Virus record (IMG/VR): IMGVR_UViG_3300046323_000300
Span: 1-45,977 of that record
Strand: one strand, 5' to 3'
Length of the DNA stretch: 45,977 bases
Source of the DNA: a virus
The notes under the pieces are model-generated. The model was not told the origin of the DNA. It made no database searches and worked only from the letters and a program-made list of their open reading frames with translations. The first letter of the stretch is position 1. Each line of letters begins with the position of its first letter. Both the position numbers and the translations under genes were made by a program. Below are positions 1 through 6,931 of this stretch, piece after piece.

Positions 1-127
1 TAATTGTAGATGCTAGTCATGGCACTGGGCGCAGAGATTTAGTCGCTCCTATGACATTGGCAGGGGTGGCCGCTGGTTCTGGTGGTTGCCTTGTGGAGTG
101 CCATTTGGAGCCATCATTGTCTATAAG
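1..127. repeat. Terminal direct repeat, left copy (circular overlap)
   Basis: These 127 bases are identical to 45851-45977. The repeat lies inside one open reading frame that continues without a break when the ends are joined, so the molecule is circular or circularly permuted, with 45,850 unique bases. 127 is a common assembler k-mer size, so I infer an assembly overlap rather than a physical terminal repeat. Confidence 0.97.
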
Positions 128-209
128 TGATGCAGATCAAGCCATTACACCTTTTGAGTTGAGTGAATTAAGCTATAAAATTAACAAAGTTAGAGAGGCT
201 ATCCGATGA
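1..209 (+). CDS. 3' part of the DAHP-synthase-like gene
   Basis: The frame enters at base 3 and stops with TGA at 207-209. It encodes the C-terminal third, including the histidine, glutamate and aspartate metal ligands (DASHGTGRRD, VECH, SISD). Bases 1-127 duplicate the other end of the window; 128-209 are present only here. The stop overlaps the ATG of the next gene at 206. Confidence 0.92.
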   Translation, partial: IVDASHGTGRRDLVAPMTLAGVAAGSGGCLVECHLEPSLSISDADQAITPFELSELSYKINKVREAIR

Positions 210-415
210 AAAAATCAATTGCAGCAAAAAACTACTGGTTCAATTATACGGCTAAACGTCGATACGAAGAACAAATGCGCCGTGATCAAATGACAATACA
301 AAAGAAATTCTCTCATGCGTTGACTAAACAATACGCACATATGATGAACTTCTTTGTTCGGCTTTGGTATGCTATTCAATGGTACATTAATAAATTATTT
401 AAAAAGGTGGCTTAA
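206..415 (+). CDS. Small basic hypothetical protein
   Basis: 69 residues, rich in lysine, arginine and aromatic residues, with a probable helix at 45-63 (MMNFFVRLWYAIQWYI) that is amphipathic or membrane-associated. The start overlaps the end of the DAHP-synthase-like gene and the stop overlaps the next start (TAATG), so it is translated as part of this operon. I do not recognise a family. Confidence 0.7.
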   Translation: MKKSIAAKNYWFNYTAKRRYEEQMRRDQMTIQKKFSHALTKQYAHMMNFFVRLWYAIQWYINKLFKKVA

Positions 416-1701
416 TGAGCGAGCACAAAATGACCTGTATTAATTGCGGGTCAAATTCATGGGAGAATGTGGATCAATTTAGACTTAAACCACAAGGGAT
501 GCATATCTGCACTGAGTGTGGATTTGTTTCCTACCCTTCAAAATGGCAGTCTTATGAGAAGATTAAAGCCCATTATCGTGCGGATTACCGCAAGCCTCCG
601 ACTTCTGCCAATTATTTCACAGGGCAAAGGAAAATTGCTTTTCATAATTCATTTTTATCTAGTTTATTTGAAGAGTGGACACTAAACCTAGTTCTGAGGC
701 CTAAAATATTTGAAGTCGGCGCTGCGTTTGGCATGGTTCTTGGGTGGCTTAAGGATCTCTATCCGAATTCAGTCCTGGCTGGCACCGAGTGGGCGACCTC
801 TTACAAAAGGGTCTGCAAGCATGAGTTCGGCCTGGATTTAGTCGATGATTTTGACGATACAGTTAAGCATGATTTAATCATATCTTATAAGGTAGCAGAA
901 CATCAGTTGGACGCAGACAAAGAATTGAGAAAGTATGCTTTATCCCTTACAGAAAACGGACGAGTTTATATTAGCGTTCCTACTTGGTTCGATAGTGCTA
1001 ATAACTTCGGTATGTCTGGGTTTGATTTGGAATATTACTATGATCCTAATCATATCAATTGTTGGACTCGTGATATTTTTGAGTCAATTCTTGCTAGAGC
1101 AGGACTCGAAATAGTCAAAAAAGATATAATGATGTACGACTCAACTTATCTTTGCAAAAGAAATGACGATCTCATGGCTACCGAGATACATAGAGAAAAC
1201 GTCGATGCAATCAAAGATAAAATGAACCGAATGAAACAAGCGTATCTTTTATATCAAGACCAAAAATATGCACAAGCAATAGCCATGTATTCTGATTATC
1301 CTCAGGCACATATCGCACTGTTTGAAATGAATCGTGCTCAGAACTTTAAAATGGGTTGGGCGTGGATGAAAAAACAGTGCATTGAACCAGCATTGGCTCA
1401 GTGTCCGACATCGGTAGACCTAATTGTGGCGGCAACTGATATGGCTATGCGCTCCGAACAATGGCAGGAGGCTATTAAGTGGGGAGAGTTAGGGTTGAAG
1501 GTTAAACCAGAGAATCCAAGCAGCCTAAGCCAATTAATTAACATCATGCGAGAGATTGCCTTAAGAGCCACCGATGAGAAATCAAAGGAGCATTATTTTA
1601 AACAGGCCAGGGATATTTCTCGTCATTTAAGGATGGTGTCGACGCAGCACTTTAGAGAAGCGGTTGATATGATTTACACTTTTGATGCACAACTAAACTA
1701 A
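415..1701 (+). CDS. Zinc-ribbon class I methyltransferase with C-terminal TPR-like helices
   Basis: 428 residues. The N-terminus has two CxxC pairs (C8/C11 and C32/C35) in the CxxC zinc ribbon that often precedes sugar or small-molecule C- and O-methyltransferases. A Rossmann SAM-binding motif I follows (FEVGAAFGMVL, 99-109), then a core to about 245 resembling the Methyltransf_23 group. Residues 270-428 are helical with TPR-like spacing (for example EAIKWGELGLKVKPEN). The start has AAGGTGG upstream and TAATG coupling. Its place beside sugar enzymes suggests methylation of a glycan or sugar precursor, but the substrate is unknown. Confidence 0.8.
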   Translation: MSEHKMTCINCGSNSWENVDQFRLKPQGMHICTECGFVSYPSKWQSYEKIKAHYRADYRKPPTSANYFTGQRKIAFHNSFLSSLFEEWTLNLVLRPKIFEVGAAFGMVLGWLKDLYPNSVLAGTEWATSYKRVCKHEFGLDLVDDFDDTVKHDLIISYKVAEHQLDADKELRKYALSLTENGRVYISVPTWFDSANNFGMSGFDLEYYYDPNHINCWTRDIFESILARAGLEIVKKDIMMYDSTYLCKRNDDLMATEIHRENVDAIKDKMNRMKQAYLLYQDQKYAQAIAMYSDYPQAHIALFEMNRAQNFKMGWAWMKKQCIEPALAQCPTSVDLIVAATDMAMRSEQWQEAIKWGELGLKVKPENPSSLSQLINIMREIALRATDEKSKEHYFKQARDISRHLRMVSTQHFREAVDMIYTFDAQLN

Positions 1702-1710
1702 GGAGAAAAC

Positions 1711-1932
1711 ATGACAGATCAATCGAAATCAGGCGCAACCGAAAGACAACAAAACCCAATAATGAAATACTTTTCGTATTCTCATTTGCCTGACAGACTT
1801 CAAACTATCAGCAAGCCATTCTTTGAGTTGGCCTCTAAGATAGATACTGTGTTGCCTCAAAACGCAGAGACTTCGACCGCCCTCAGAAAGCTTTTAGAAG
1901 CTAAAGATTGTGCAGTCCGATCTATAGTTTAG
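1711..1932 (+). CDS. Acb2/Tad1-like hairpin protein, candidate anti-CBASS cyclic-nucleotide sponge
   Basis: 73 residues with a strong ribosome site (AAGGAG, 5 bases before ATG). The pattern YFSYSHLP (20-27), then LQTISKPFFELA, then ALRKLLEAKD (57-66) is the one I associate with a widespread small phage family classed with the Acb2/Tad1 hairpin domain. Acb2 proteins bind cyclic oligonucleotides and block CBASS and related defences. The domain call is pattern recognition and the function is inferred from the family. The stop overlaps the stop of the convergent minus-strand gene by a few bases, with no terminator visible between them. Confidence 0.65.
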   Translation: MTDQSKSGATERQQNPIMKYFSYSHLPDRLQTISKPFFELASKIDTVLPQNAETSTALRKLLEAKDCAVRSIV

Positions 1933-2126
1933 TCTTCTTCAAGGCTTTTAATCAGGCGACCGATTCTGACCTGAGATGACCGATGTCGCCTTTGTCTAGC
2001 TCTTTTGTATTTCTCAATGAGATAACTTCTTCGAGTTCCCATAGAGCTAAGAGAAATATTCTCATTTACAGTCGGGAGTTTTGTTATTTTGAAATCACCA
2101 ATGTCCGTATTTTGTTTATTCTTCAT
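1929..2126 (-). CDS. Small basic hypothetical protein, last gene of the leftward operon
   Basis: 65 residues starting MKNKQNTD. A longer start at 2174 would overlap the upstream gene by 59 bases, whereas the ATG at 2126 gives an 11-base overlap. The centre is very basic (RRSYLIEKYKRARQRRHRSS), which suits nucleic-acid binding. No family recognised. Confidence 0.6.
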   Translation of the reverse strand: MKNKQNTDIGDFKITKLPTVNENISLSSMGTRRSYLIEKYKRARQRRHRSSQVRIGRLIKSLEED

Positions 2127-2433
2127 ATTGACCACTCTTCCATTTATTGATATTAGGATTGTATGCCCATCCATTTCTTGAAAGCCACAGCGAGATTTCT
2201 ACGTATTTTTCAGAAAACCGATTCAACCCGATTGCGTGAATTTCTGTATGGTGCTTTCTGCAAAGAGGTACTACGTTTGTTGGGATATCGTGTCCTCCCG
2301 AGCCTTTCGATTTCACGTGGTGGGGATCAGACTCGCCATAATTTCTACATACCAAACAGGGCTGCGCTCTTACTGTTTTTAGTAATGCTAAGTCTACTGT
2401 CCGCTTCGATCTTTTATTAATGTGATTAAGCAT
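2116..2433 (-). CDS. HNH-type zinc nuclease domain protein
   Basis: 105 residues from the ATG at 2433, which overlaps the upstream gene by 8 bases; an in-frame ATG at 2496 would overlap by 71. Seen: a CxxC pair (C26, C29), DPHHV (36-40), NVVPLC (53-58), and CRKHHTEIH (58-66). This matches compact phage HNH proteins of the Ref/DUF968-like type: DPHHV is the first H and the asparagine-to-histidine segment completes the beta-beta-alpha-metal fold. It probably nicks or cuts DNA. The exact role (recombination, packaging or mobile nuclease) is unknown. Confidence 0.8.
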   Translation of the reverse strand: MLNHINKRSKRTVDLALLKTVRAQPCLVCRNYGESDPHHVKSKGSGGHDIPTNVVPLCRKHHTEIHAIGLNRFSEKYVEISLWLSRNGWAYNPNINKWKSGQYEE

Positions 2434-2731
2434 AACCAAGCACTTCTTGAACTTTATCAGCTTCTCGCCTTTTAGCTTTTTGATTCTCGGATTCATACAA
2501 ACCCACTTCTTGAAACTTTCTTCTAATTCTACCCAAATTATCGACTTTTGGATTGTTCTTATTTAAAAGATATTCTCTAAGCTTCCACGTTGCTTCGGAA
2601 CCCATTAAATTTTCTAAATCATCTTTTACGTAATTCCACCAGAGAATTGAATCGTTCTCTCTTGAGATTGTGCTTACTTTTAAGACTTGCTCTACTTTAT
2701 CTTTGCAATTTTGTATTTGTTTTGCGCTCAT
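2426..2731 (-). CDS. Hypothetical early protein (charged, helical)
   Basis: 101 residues with a strong ribosome site (AAAAAGGAG about 6 bases before ATG). It is predicted mostly helical and charged, with a tract (LGRIRRKFQEVGLYES) resembling small phage proteins of unknown function found near HNH genes. It is the first gene of a three-gene leftward group that follows the opposite-strand VRR-NUC gene, so it may have its own promoter in 2732-2785. I cannot assign a function. Confidence 0.7.
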   Translation of the reverse strand: MSAKQIQNCKDKVEQVLKVSTISRENDSILWWNYVKDDLENLMGSEATWKLREYLLNKNNPKVDNLGRIRRKFQEVGLYESENQKAKRREADKVQEVLGYA

Positions 2732-2785
2732 AATAAACTCCTTTTTATTATTTACTTTTTAAGTCCGTACTGAAATGATGTCAGA

Positions 2786-3235
2786 ATGAGAATGAGTGGT
2801 AAAGAAAAAACACTGGTCGAGCCTAGTATTTTATATTGGGCAAAGAGAAACGGCTTTGACTTGTCGGTGGTTGATACTAGTGCAGTTTACAATCCGTATG
2901 CAGGGCGTTATTTAAGAAAGCAAGCTTCTGAAAGCTTGCCTGATGTGATCGGAAATTTTAAAGAATTGTCGGTCTGGATTGAATTGAAAGCGCCACAAAA
3001 AAGGAGATCCATTTTGCAATCTCCTCACCAGATAGCATTTTTAGAGCGCAAGATTAAGGCTGGATGCTTTGCTTGCGTGACCGATTCCGTCGAACACTTG
3101 TCGGCTTTGTGGAGTGGTTATCTGAAAGCCGAGGATCGGGTTGCTTTCCTGATCTCCGATCTTCCTCGGCGCAAATCTCCACCATTGAAGCAACAACCAT
3201 GTCATTCCAAGTCAAACCCCGAGACTTTAAAATAG
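2786..3235 (+). CDS. VRR-NUC family nuclease, opposite to the surrounding operon
   Basis: 149 residues. The PD-(D/E)xK core of VRR-NUC proteins is visible: SLPDVIG (50-56, D53), WIELKAP (64-70, E66 and K68) and QSPHQIAFLE (78-87), followed by KAGCFACVTDSVEHL. Phage VRR-NUC proteins cut branched or junction DNA. The gene is on the plus strand inside a minus-strand operon, and its last 182 bases lie opposite the coding end of the ribbon-helix-helix gene. A second ATG at 2792 is possible. The C-terminal tail after residue 125 is low in conserved features. Confidence 0.78.
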   Translation: MRMSGKEKTLVEPSILYWAKRNGFDLSVVDTSAVYNPYAGRYLRKQASESLPDVIGNFKELSVWIELKAPQKRRSILQSPHQIAFLERKIKAGCFACVTDSVEHLSALWSGYLKAEDRVAFLISDLPRRKSPPLKQQPCHSKSNPETLK

Positions 3236-3329
3236 CATGGGTTTTGTTCTTTAGAGTGGTCTTTACCTTAGCCTGAACCAATGATTCCGAACTATCATCC
3301 ACCTTGGGTAAAAAATTATTTATTGCCAT
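3054..3329 (-). CDS. Ribbon-helix-helix-like regulator
   Basis: 91 residues from ATG 3329, chosen because AAGGAGA lies about 6 bases upstream; an ATG at 3347 lacks this spacing. The segment VQAKVKTTLKNKTHAI followed by SRGLTWNDMVVASM has the strand-helix-turn-helix rhythm of RHH DNA-binding proteins. The tail after residue 65 is basic and overlaps the antisense end of the VRR-NUC gene. It could be a transcriptional repressor. A CopG/RelB-like antitoxin is possible, but no toxin is seen beside it. Confidence 0.65.
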   Translation of the reverse strand: MAINNFLPKVDDSSESLVQAKVKTTLKNKTHAILKSRGLTWNDMVVASMVEICAEEDRRSGKQPDPRLSDNHSTKPTSVRRNRSRKQSIQP

Positions 3330-3588
3330 TAGTTTCTCCTTCCGCAATTTGGATCTGGATCTTAGTAGAATACGATTTAACCAAAAAGGCTATGATCTTT
3401 TGTCGATCCTTTTCTTTGAATTTTAAAATCTCGAACATAGCTCCCAGAGTCTTCATTGGCACTTTTGACAATCCACGCTCGAATAATGATACGAATTGCA
3501 TCGAATCGTATCCAAGCGCAGTGGCTAGTTCGAGTTGAGTCAGTCCTGCTTTTAATCTGGTTTCTCTGATGATTAATCCTAAGTTCAT
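3316..3588 (-). CDS. XRE/Cro-like helix-turn-helix regulator
   Basis: 90 residues. An N-terminal HTH is clear: IIRETRLKAGLTQLELATAL with a following recognition helix (DSMQFVSLFERGLSK) and a third helix (PMKTLGAMFEIL). The length and lack of a C-terminal peptidase fit Cro-type rather than CI-type repressors. The ATG overlaps the upstream stop (ATGA) and its end overlaps the RHH gene by 14 bases. It may control the early promoters at 6204-6319 (inference). Confidence 0.8.
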   Translation of the reverse strand: MNLGLIIRETRLKAGLTQLELATALGYDSMQFVSLFERGLSKVPMKTLGAMFEILKFKEKDRQKIIAFLVKSYSTKIQIQIAEGETNGNK

Positions 3589-3860
3589 ACAAACCTCTTA
3601 GTTAAATTTTTTGAGTGCTTCAACGCAGCTTTAAAAGCACGCTGATACTCTTCTTTTTTTATTGGAAACTTCCAGCTTGCACCCTTTTCAAGCCAATTAA
3701 GCTCTGACGAGCTTTTACTAAACTCAACATTATTAGGATGGACGCAAAACGAGTCATAAAAAGTTCGGGCTTTTAAAGTTCTGTAATACCTATAAAACCG
3801 AGTGGATCTTTGGCCTTTTTTATTTTTGATTCCGTGACTTTTGAAGTATAAGGTCTTCAT
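3585..3860 (-). CDS. Basic hypothetical protein
   Basis: 91 residues rich in lysine, arginine and tyrosine (for example TRFYRYYRTLKARTFYD). It overlaps both neighbours by 4 bases. No known motif is seen; the charge suggests nucleic-acid contact. Confidence 0.65.
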   Translation of the reverse strand: MKTLYFKSHGIKNKKGQRSTRFYRYYRTLKARTFYDSFCVHPNNVEFSKSSSELNWLEKGASWKFPIKKEEYQRAFKAALKHSKNLTKRFV

Positions 3861-4132
3861 ATAAAGTCCTCGATCTCAAGCCCATGTTCTTCGGCAATAG
3901 CAAAAAAGGCTCCATCTGGAAGGTCATCAAACATTTCAGAGAAATCGTCTGCGCTCATTGAATATTGACGCTGTGGTTTTGAGTATGCTTTAATCTGTCC
4001 AGCCTCAGACGCCTCTTGATTTCTGGCACGATTAACATTCTTTTCACACTTAGAATTGTGGGTTTTGCGAGAAGACTTTGTCGGGAATTCTGCTGCGCAG
4101 AACTGACAAGGATACTTTTTTGTACTTTTCAT
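3857..4132 (-). CDS. Small zinc-finger-like protein
   Basis: 91 residues. The N-terminus YPCQFCAAEFPTKSSRKTH followed by a cysteine has C-x2-C-x12-H-x4-C spacing, close to a C2HC/C2H2 finger (C8, C11, H24, C29). The rest is acidic and ends EHGLEIEDFI. It sits in an ATG-overlap chain of early genes, so a regulatory or host-takeover role is plausible. Confidence 0.68.
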   Translation of the reverse strand: MKSTKKYPCQFCAAEFPTKSSRKTHNSKCEKNVNRARNQEASEAGQIKAYSKPQRQYSMSADDFSEMFDDLPDGAFFAIAEEHGLEIEDFI

Positions 4133-4431
4133 TGGCTACCGATCTCTTTCTTGATTGCAGCATACGCATCTTGCAGCTCCTTTATTTTAGCTCTAGCCTC
4201 GTCTTTTTTACGGGGTGCGAATTCCTTGGTTTGAATAATTCCCTCTTGGGTTTCGATATCCAGGGAGATTTCGGTCATTTTTTGATGCTTTCGCTCGATG
4301 ATTTCTGCGAGAACAGATTGGGCTTCGATTTCTTCCAATCCAGTAGCCAGAGGCCTATCTAAATGCCATAAGTTCCAAGTATGCTCCAGCATCATGTTTG
4401 GCTCTATCCTATAGTCACCTTTTTTAATCAC
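4129..4431 (-). CDS. Coiled-coil hypothetical protein
   Basis: 100 residues. The first 45 look globular (MLEHTWNLWHLDRPL). Residues 45-95 form a long charged helix (KHQKMTEISLDIE, KDEARAKIKELQDAYA). It overlaps both neighbours by 4 bases. No family recognised. Confidence 0.65.
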   Translation of the reverse strand: MIKKGDYRIEPNMMLEHTWNLWHLDRPLATGLEEIEAQSVLAEIIERKHQKMTEISLDIETQEGIIQTKEFAPRKKDEARAKIKELQDAYAAIKKEIGSQ

Positions 4432-4697
4432 TTTATACCTCCTTTGGTTTTAAAATCAATTGTAGCCATTTCCTTCGGGGTACTGATAACTTTTGAGAGA
4501 TAGAACTTGCCTGCGCATATCTCCGCAGAGAGGCTTATTGCGGCGACCATGCCCTCCAAATTAGGCTGGAATGGCTCGTGCTCGATAACTGAACCATCTT
4601 TGCAGTTGATGAACATTGACCACCCCTGCTTGGATTTCTCCACCCTTACGAGTGGAGTATTTACGATGACTGTCCCTAATGCGATATTTTGCACCAT
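4428..4697 (-). CDS. Hypothetical protein next to DUF932
   Basis: 89 residues, mainly beta-like in the first two thirds (ALGTVIVNTPLVRVEKS, GWSMFINCKDGSVIEHEP). It starts one base after the DUF932 stop and overlaps the next gene by 4 bases. No family recognised. Confidence 0.65.
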   Translation of the reverse strand: MVQNIALGTVIVNTPLVRVEKSKQGWSMFINCKDGSVIEHEPFQPNLEGMVAAISLSAEICAGKFYLSKVISTPKEMATIDFKTKGGIK

Positions 4698-4698
4698 A

Positions 4699-5721
4699 TT
4701 AAACCGCCTCTAAAGCTAGTTCTAAAGCAAAATCATTTGTGCGGAGTGCGCTGCCGAACCAATTATTATATAGACGAGTCGAAGATCCAGTCAGTTCGTT
4801 TTGGCTTCCAGAAAAGTGGGTCAGGAATTCGGTTGCAGCGTTGTAAGCGCCAAACCATGTTCCAGCAGCAGTTTTCAAGTGCGCTCCAGCTCCATTTTCG
4901 AACAGATTCGTGATTGATTCCTGCATTTTTTTAGCTCGCATTTGATCACGCTCGGTGCCAGTTGAGTTCAATTCAAAAACTATATTGATGTATTTTTCAA
5001 GATCCTTTTTGTTGATATTTTTCTTAGTAAGTGCTCGATATTGCTCTGCAGTTGCCTCGAATTTTGCGTCGATGGCATTGACTGTGCGCTGGATTTCGTC
5101 CAAATTTTCCTTAACCGATTGAGAATGTTTAATGCGGATAATTGAGTCTGCGGTATCGGCACCCCTAGAAAGCTGGTTCTGGCACCAGAAACGATTAGGA
5201 TTAAACGCCACTCGAACCGCCATGTTTCCGTTGTGGCCATTTGAAAGCAAAAGATGCTTATTGATGATGTCGCCGCCACCGAGATCAATCGGAGCTTTAT
5301 TTAGATTAGCCAAAACCCAAATTACGTTCCCGCCCTTTAATTCTCCAGCAGCCTCAAATGAAGCAAGCCCTGCGTCTACGAACGGATTGAAGAAGTTAAA
5401 AGCATGTTCATTTTGAAGTGGATGGTATGAGCTTTTTTGCAAAGAAAGAATTTTACCATCGGAGCTTCTAACAAGTGCCTGCGATTTAGGAACTTGCTGA
5501 AAAGATCCATCATTGATCTCGGTAAAAATTGGTTTAGATTCTACCTTCCAGTCTAGGCCAGCAGCTTTAATAGCCTCGGCTGCGGTTTTCGCTTCGTTGA
5601 CTTTGCAGCCATCTTTCGACCAAGGGGAAACATGCACGAGGCCGTTTCCTTTAGTCCCGTAAATTGCCATACGCTGCTCTTTATGATATCGGCCTCTCGG
5701 TTGTTGTTGCGTTGCTGTCAT
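4699..5721 (-). CDS. DUF932 phage/plasmid-like protein
   Basis: 340 residues from ATG 5721, where AGAGGA lies 4 bases upstream; an ATG at 5742 is also in frame. It matches the DUF932 / phage-plasmid-like (TIGR03299) pattern: SLQKSSYHPLQNEHAF near residue 100, a glycine-rich LLLSNGHNGNMAVRVAF segment, CQNQLSRG, and a C-terminal TWFGAYNAATEFLTHF. The family is common on plasmids and phages and has no settled function. It is the largest protein of the leftward early operon. Confidence 0.85.
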   Translation of the reverse strand: MTATQQQPRGRYHKEQRMAIYGTKGNGLVHVSPWSKDGCKVNEAKTAAEAIKAAGLDWKVESKPIFTEINDGSFQQVPKSQALVRSSDGKILSLQKSSYHPLQNEHAFNFFNPFVDAGLASFEAAGELKGGNVIWVLANLNKAPIDLGGGDIINKHLLLSNGHNGNMAVRVAFNPNRFWCQNQLSRGADTADSIIRIKHSQSVKENLDEIQRTVNAIDAKFEATAEQYRALTKKNINKKDLEKYINIVFELNSTGTERDQMRAKKMQESITNLFENGAGAHLKTAAGTWFGAYNAATEFLTHFSGSQNELTGSSTRLYNNWFGSALRTNDFALELALEAV

Positions 5722-5754
5722 AAATCCTCTTTTCTGCCTCAAAGGGCTTTGTTT

Positions 5755-5976
5755 TTATAATTGGCTAACGATTGCCCACATATCTGAATAATGCTTGGGC
5801 TTTGGTTGATCTAAATACCACCGATTGCATTTTAGAGCATAGGCGTTATTATCTAATGATTCCGAATCGGCCACGAACTTTTCAACTATGGCCAGCTCGG
5901 ATTTTGTCAGTTTTTTGAACAATCCCTTTAAATGTGGGTGGGATTTTAAAAGATTGAGTCGGTTTGATCGGGTCAT
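5755..5976 (-). CDS. Small hypothetical protein
   Basis: 73 residues with a helical first half (LKGLFKKLTKSELAIVEKF) and a tryptophan/tyrosine-rich end. It overlaps the upstream gene by 4 bases and leaves a 33-base gap to DUF932. No family recognised. Confidence 0.62.
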   Translation of the reverse strand: MTRSNRLNLLKSHPHLKGLFKKLTKSELAIVEKFVADSESLDNNAYALKCNRWYLDQPKPKHYSDMWAIVSQL

Positions 5977-6203
5977 TTCGCACCCTTTGGTATCAAATTA
6001 TTAAGATGCTCGGAGCGTTCCGCTAATGAAAAAGCGTATGTTTTCATGTTTTCTATATCAGAAAGAATTTGCTCAAGGGCTTCGATTTGAGTTTTGCATA
6101 AACCCATTGAAACATATTGTCGCCCAGCTAAGTTGATTAAGACCAAAGAAGCACCAGTTAATCGGTGGATTTGATCGGCTAATTTTCTTGTTTCGGTTTT
6201 CAT
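5973..6203 (-). CDS. Small hypothetical protein, first gene of the leftward operon
   Basis: 76 residues, predicted helical (QIHRLTGASLVLINLA, EALEQILSDIENM). A near-perfect ribosome site (AGGAGG, 5 bases before ATG) and a promoter at 6228-6256 lie upstream, so it should be strongly expressed early. No family recognised. Confidence 0.7.
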   Translation of the reverse strand: MKTETRKLADQIHRLTGASLVLINLAGRQYVSMGLCKTQIEALEQILSDIENMKTYAFSLAERSEHLNNLIPKGAK

Positions 6204-6227
6204 CTAAACCTCCTCGGATATATGACT

Positions 6228-6256
6228 ACAATAATGTTCTAAATAATGAGAGACAA
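6228..6256 (-). promoter_or_regulatory. Leftward sigma70-like promoter
   Basis: On the minus strand TTGTCT (6251-6256) and TATTGT (6228-6233) are 17 bases apart, 4 of 6 matches each. They lie about 25 bases before the first leftward gene, which has AGGAGG at 6209-6214. Confidence 0.5.
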
Positions 6257-6268
6257 GAATAAAGACCG

Positions 6269-6297
6269 TTGACTGGGTGATTTTTCTATGACCTAAT
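6269..6297 (+). promoter_or_regulatory. Rightward sigma70-like promoter
   Basis: TTGACT (6269-6274) and CCTAAT (6292-6297) are 17 bases apart, 5 of 6 and 4 of 6 matches. They lie just upstream of the ParB-like gene (ATG 6320), which has GGAG at 6308-6311. The two promoters are back to back, so one bound regulator could affect both operons. Confidence 0.5.
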
Positions 6298-6319
6298 CGA
6301 CCATAGTGGAGTTGATAAA

Positions 6320-6931
6320 ATGAATATAAAATGCGCCCATACCGAACTAGTGCCAGTTGATAAACTAATCATGCTGCAAAACCCAAAAAACAATAATAAG
6401 CACCCAAAAGAGCAGATTGAAAGGCTAGCCAAGATAATTGATTTTGCTGGCCAACGGCGCTCTATTGTGATCTCGAAAAGATCAGGCTTTATCATCAAAG
6501 GCCACTGCACTTTGCAATCTATAGCCAAATTGGGGTGGGATAAAGCAGCCGTTGATTACCAGGATTACGAAACCGAAGCTGCCGAATATCAGGACATGAC
6601 TGCAGACAATGAAATAGCTCGGTGGGCAAAACTCGACATTGATAAAATCAAATTGGATCTAAAAACCATCGATCTGGGCGACTTTGAATTGCTCGGTTTG
6701 GAATCAACTGAGGAATTATTCTCGGAGCCTAAAGAAGCGGATCTTCCAAACATGAGTGGGGTAAATCCGACTTATAGGCAGAGAACTTTTGTCCTAACCG
6801 ATGAGCAAAACACCCTAGTAGACGAAGCCATGAAGCGAGCAAGCGACGAAGAAGACTGCACCGATGAAGTGAATGAGAATAAAAATTCCAATCAACTAGT
6901 GGCGGCTTTAAGGGCATATGTTCAAAGCTAA
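6320..6931 (+). CDS. ParB/sulfiredoxin-fold N-terminal domain protein
   Basis: 203 residues. The N-terminus has the ParB-like pattern: VPVDKLIMLQNPKNNNKHP, IERLAKIIDFAG, IKGHCTLQSIAKLGW (GHCTLQS replaces the usual GHxRxxA) and ADNEIARWA. Phage proteins of this class are often linked to DNA modification or methylation genes. Here it overlaps the Mom-like gene by 14 bases, which supports a joint role (inference). The C-terminal third (FVLTDEQNTLVDEAMKRA) resembles tails of phage ParB-like proteins. It is the first gene of the rightward early operon. Confidence 0.82.
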   Translation: MNIKCAHTELVPVDKLIMLQNPKNNNKHPKEQIERLAKIIDFAGQRRSIVISKRSGFIIKGHCTLQSIAKLGWDKAAVDYQDYETEAAEYQDMTADNEIARWAKLDIDKIKLDLKTIDLGDFELLGLESTEELFSEPKEADLPNMSGVNPTYRQRTFVLTDEQNTLVDEAMKRASDEEDCTDEVNENKNSNQLVAALRAYVQS

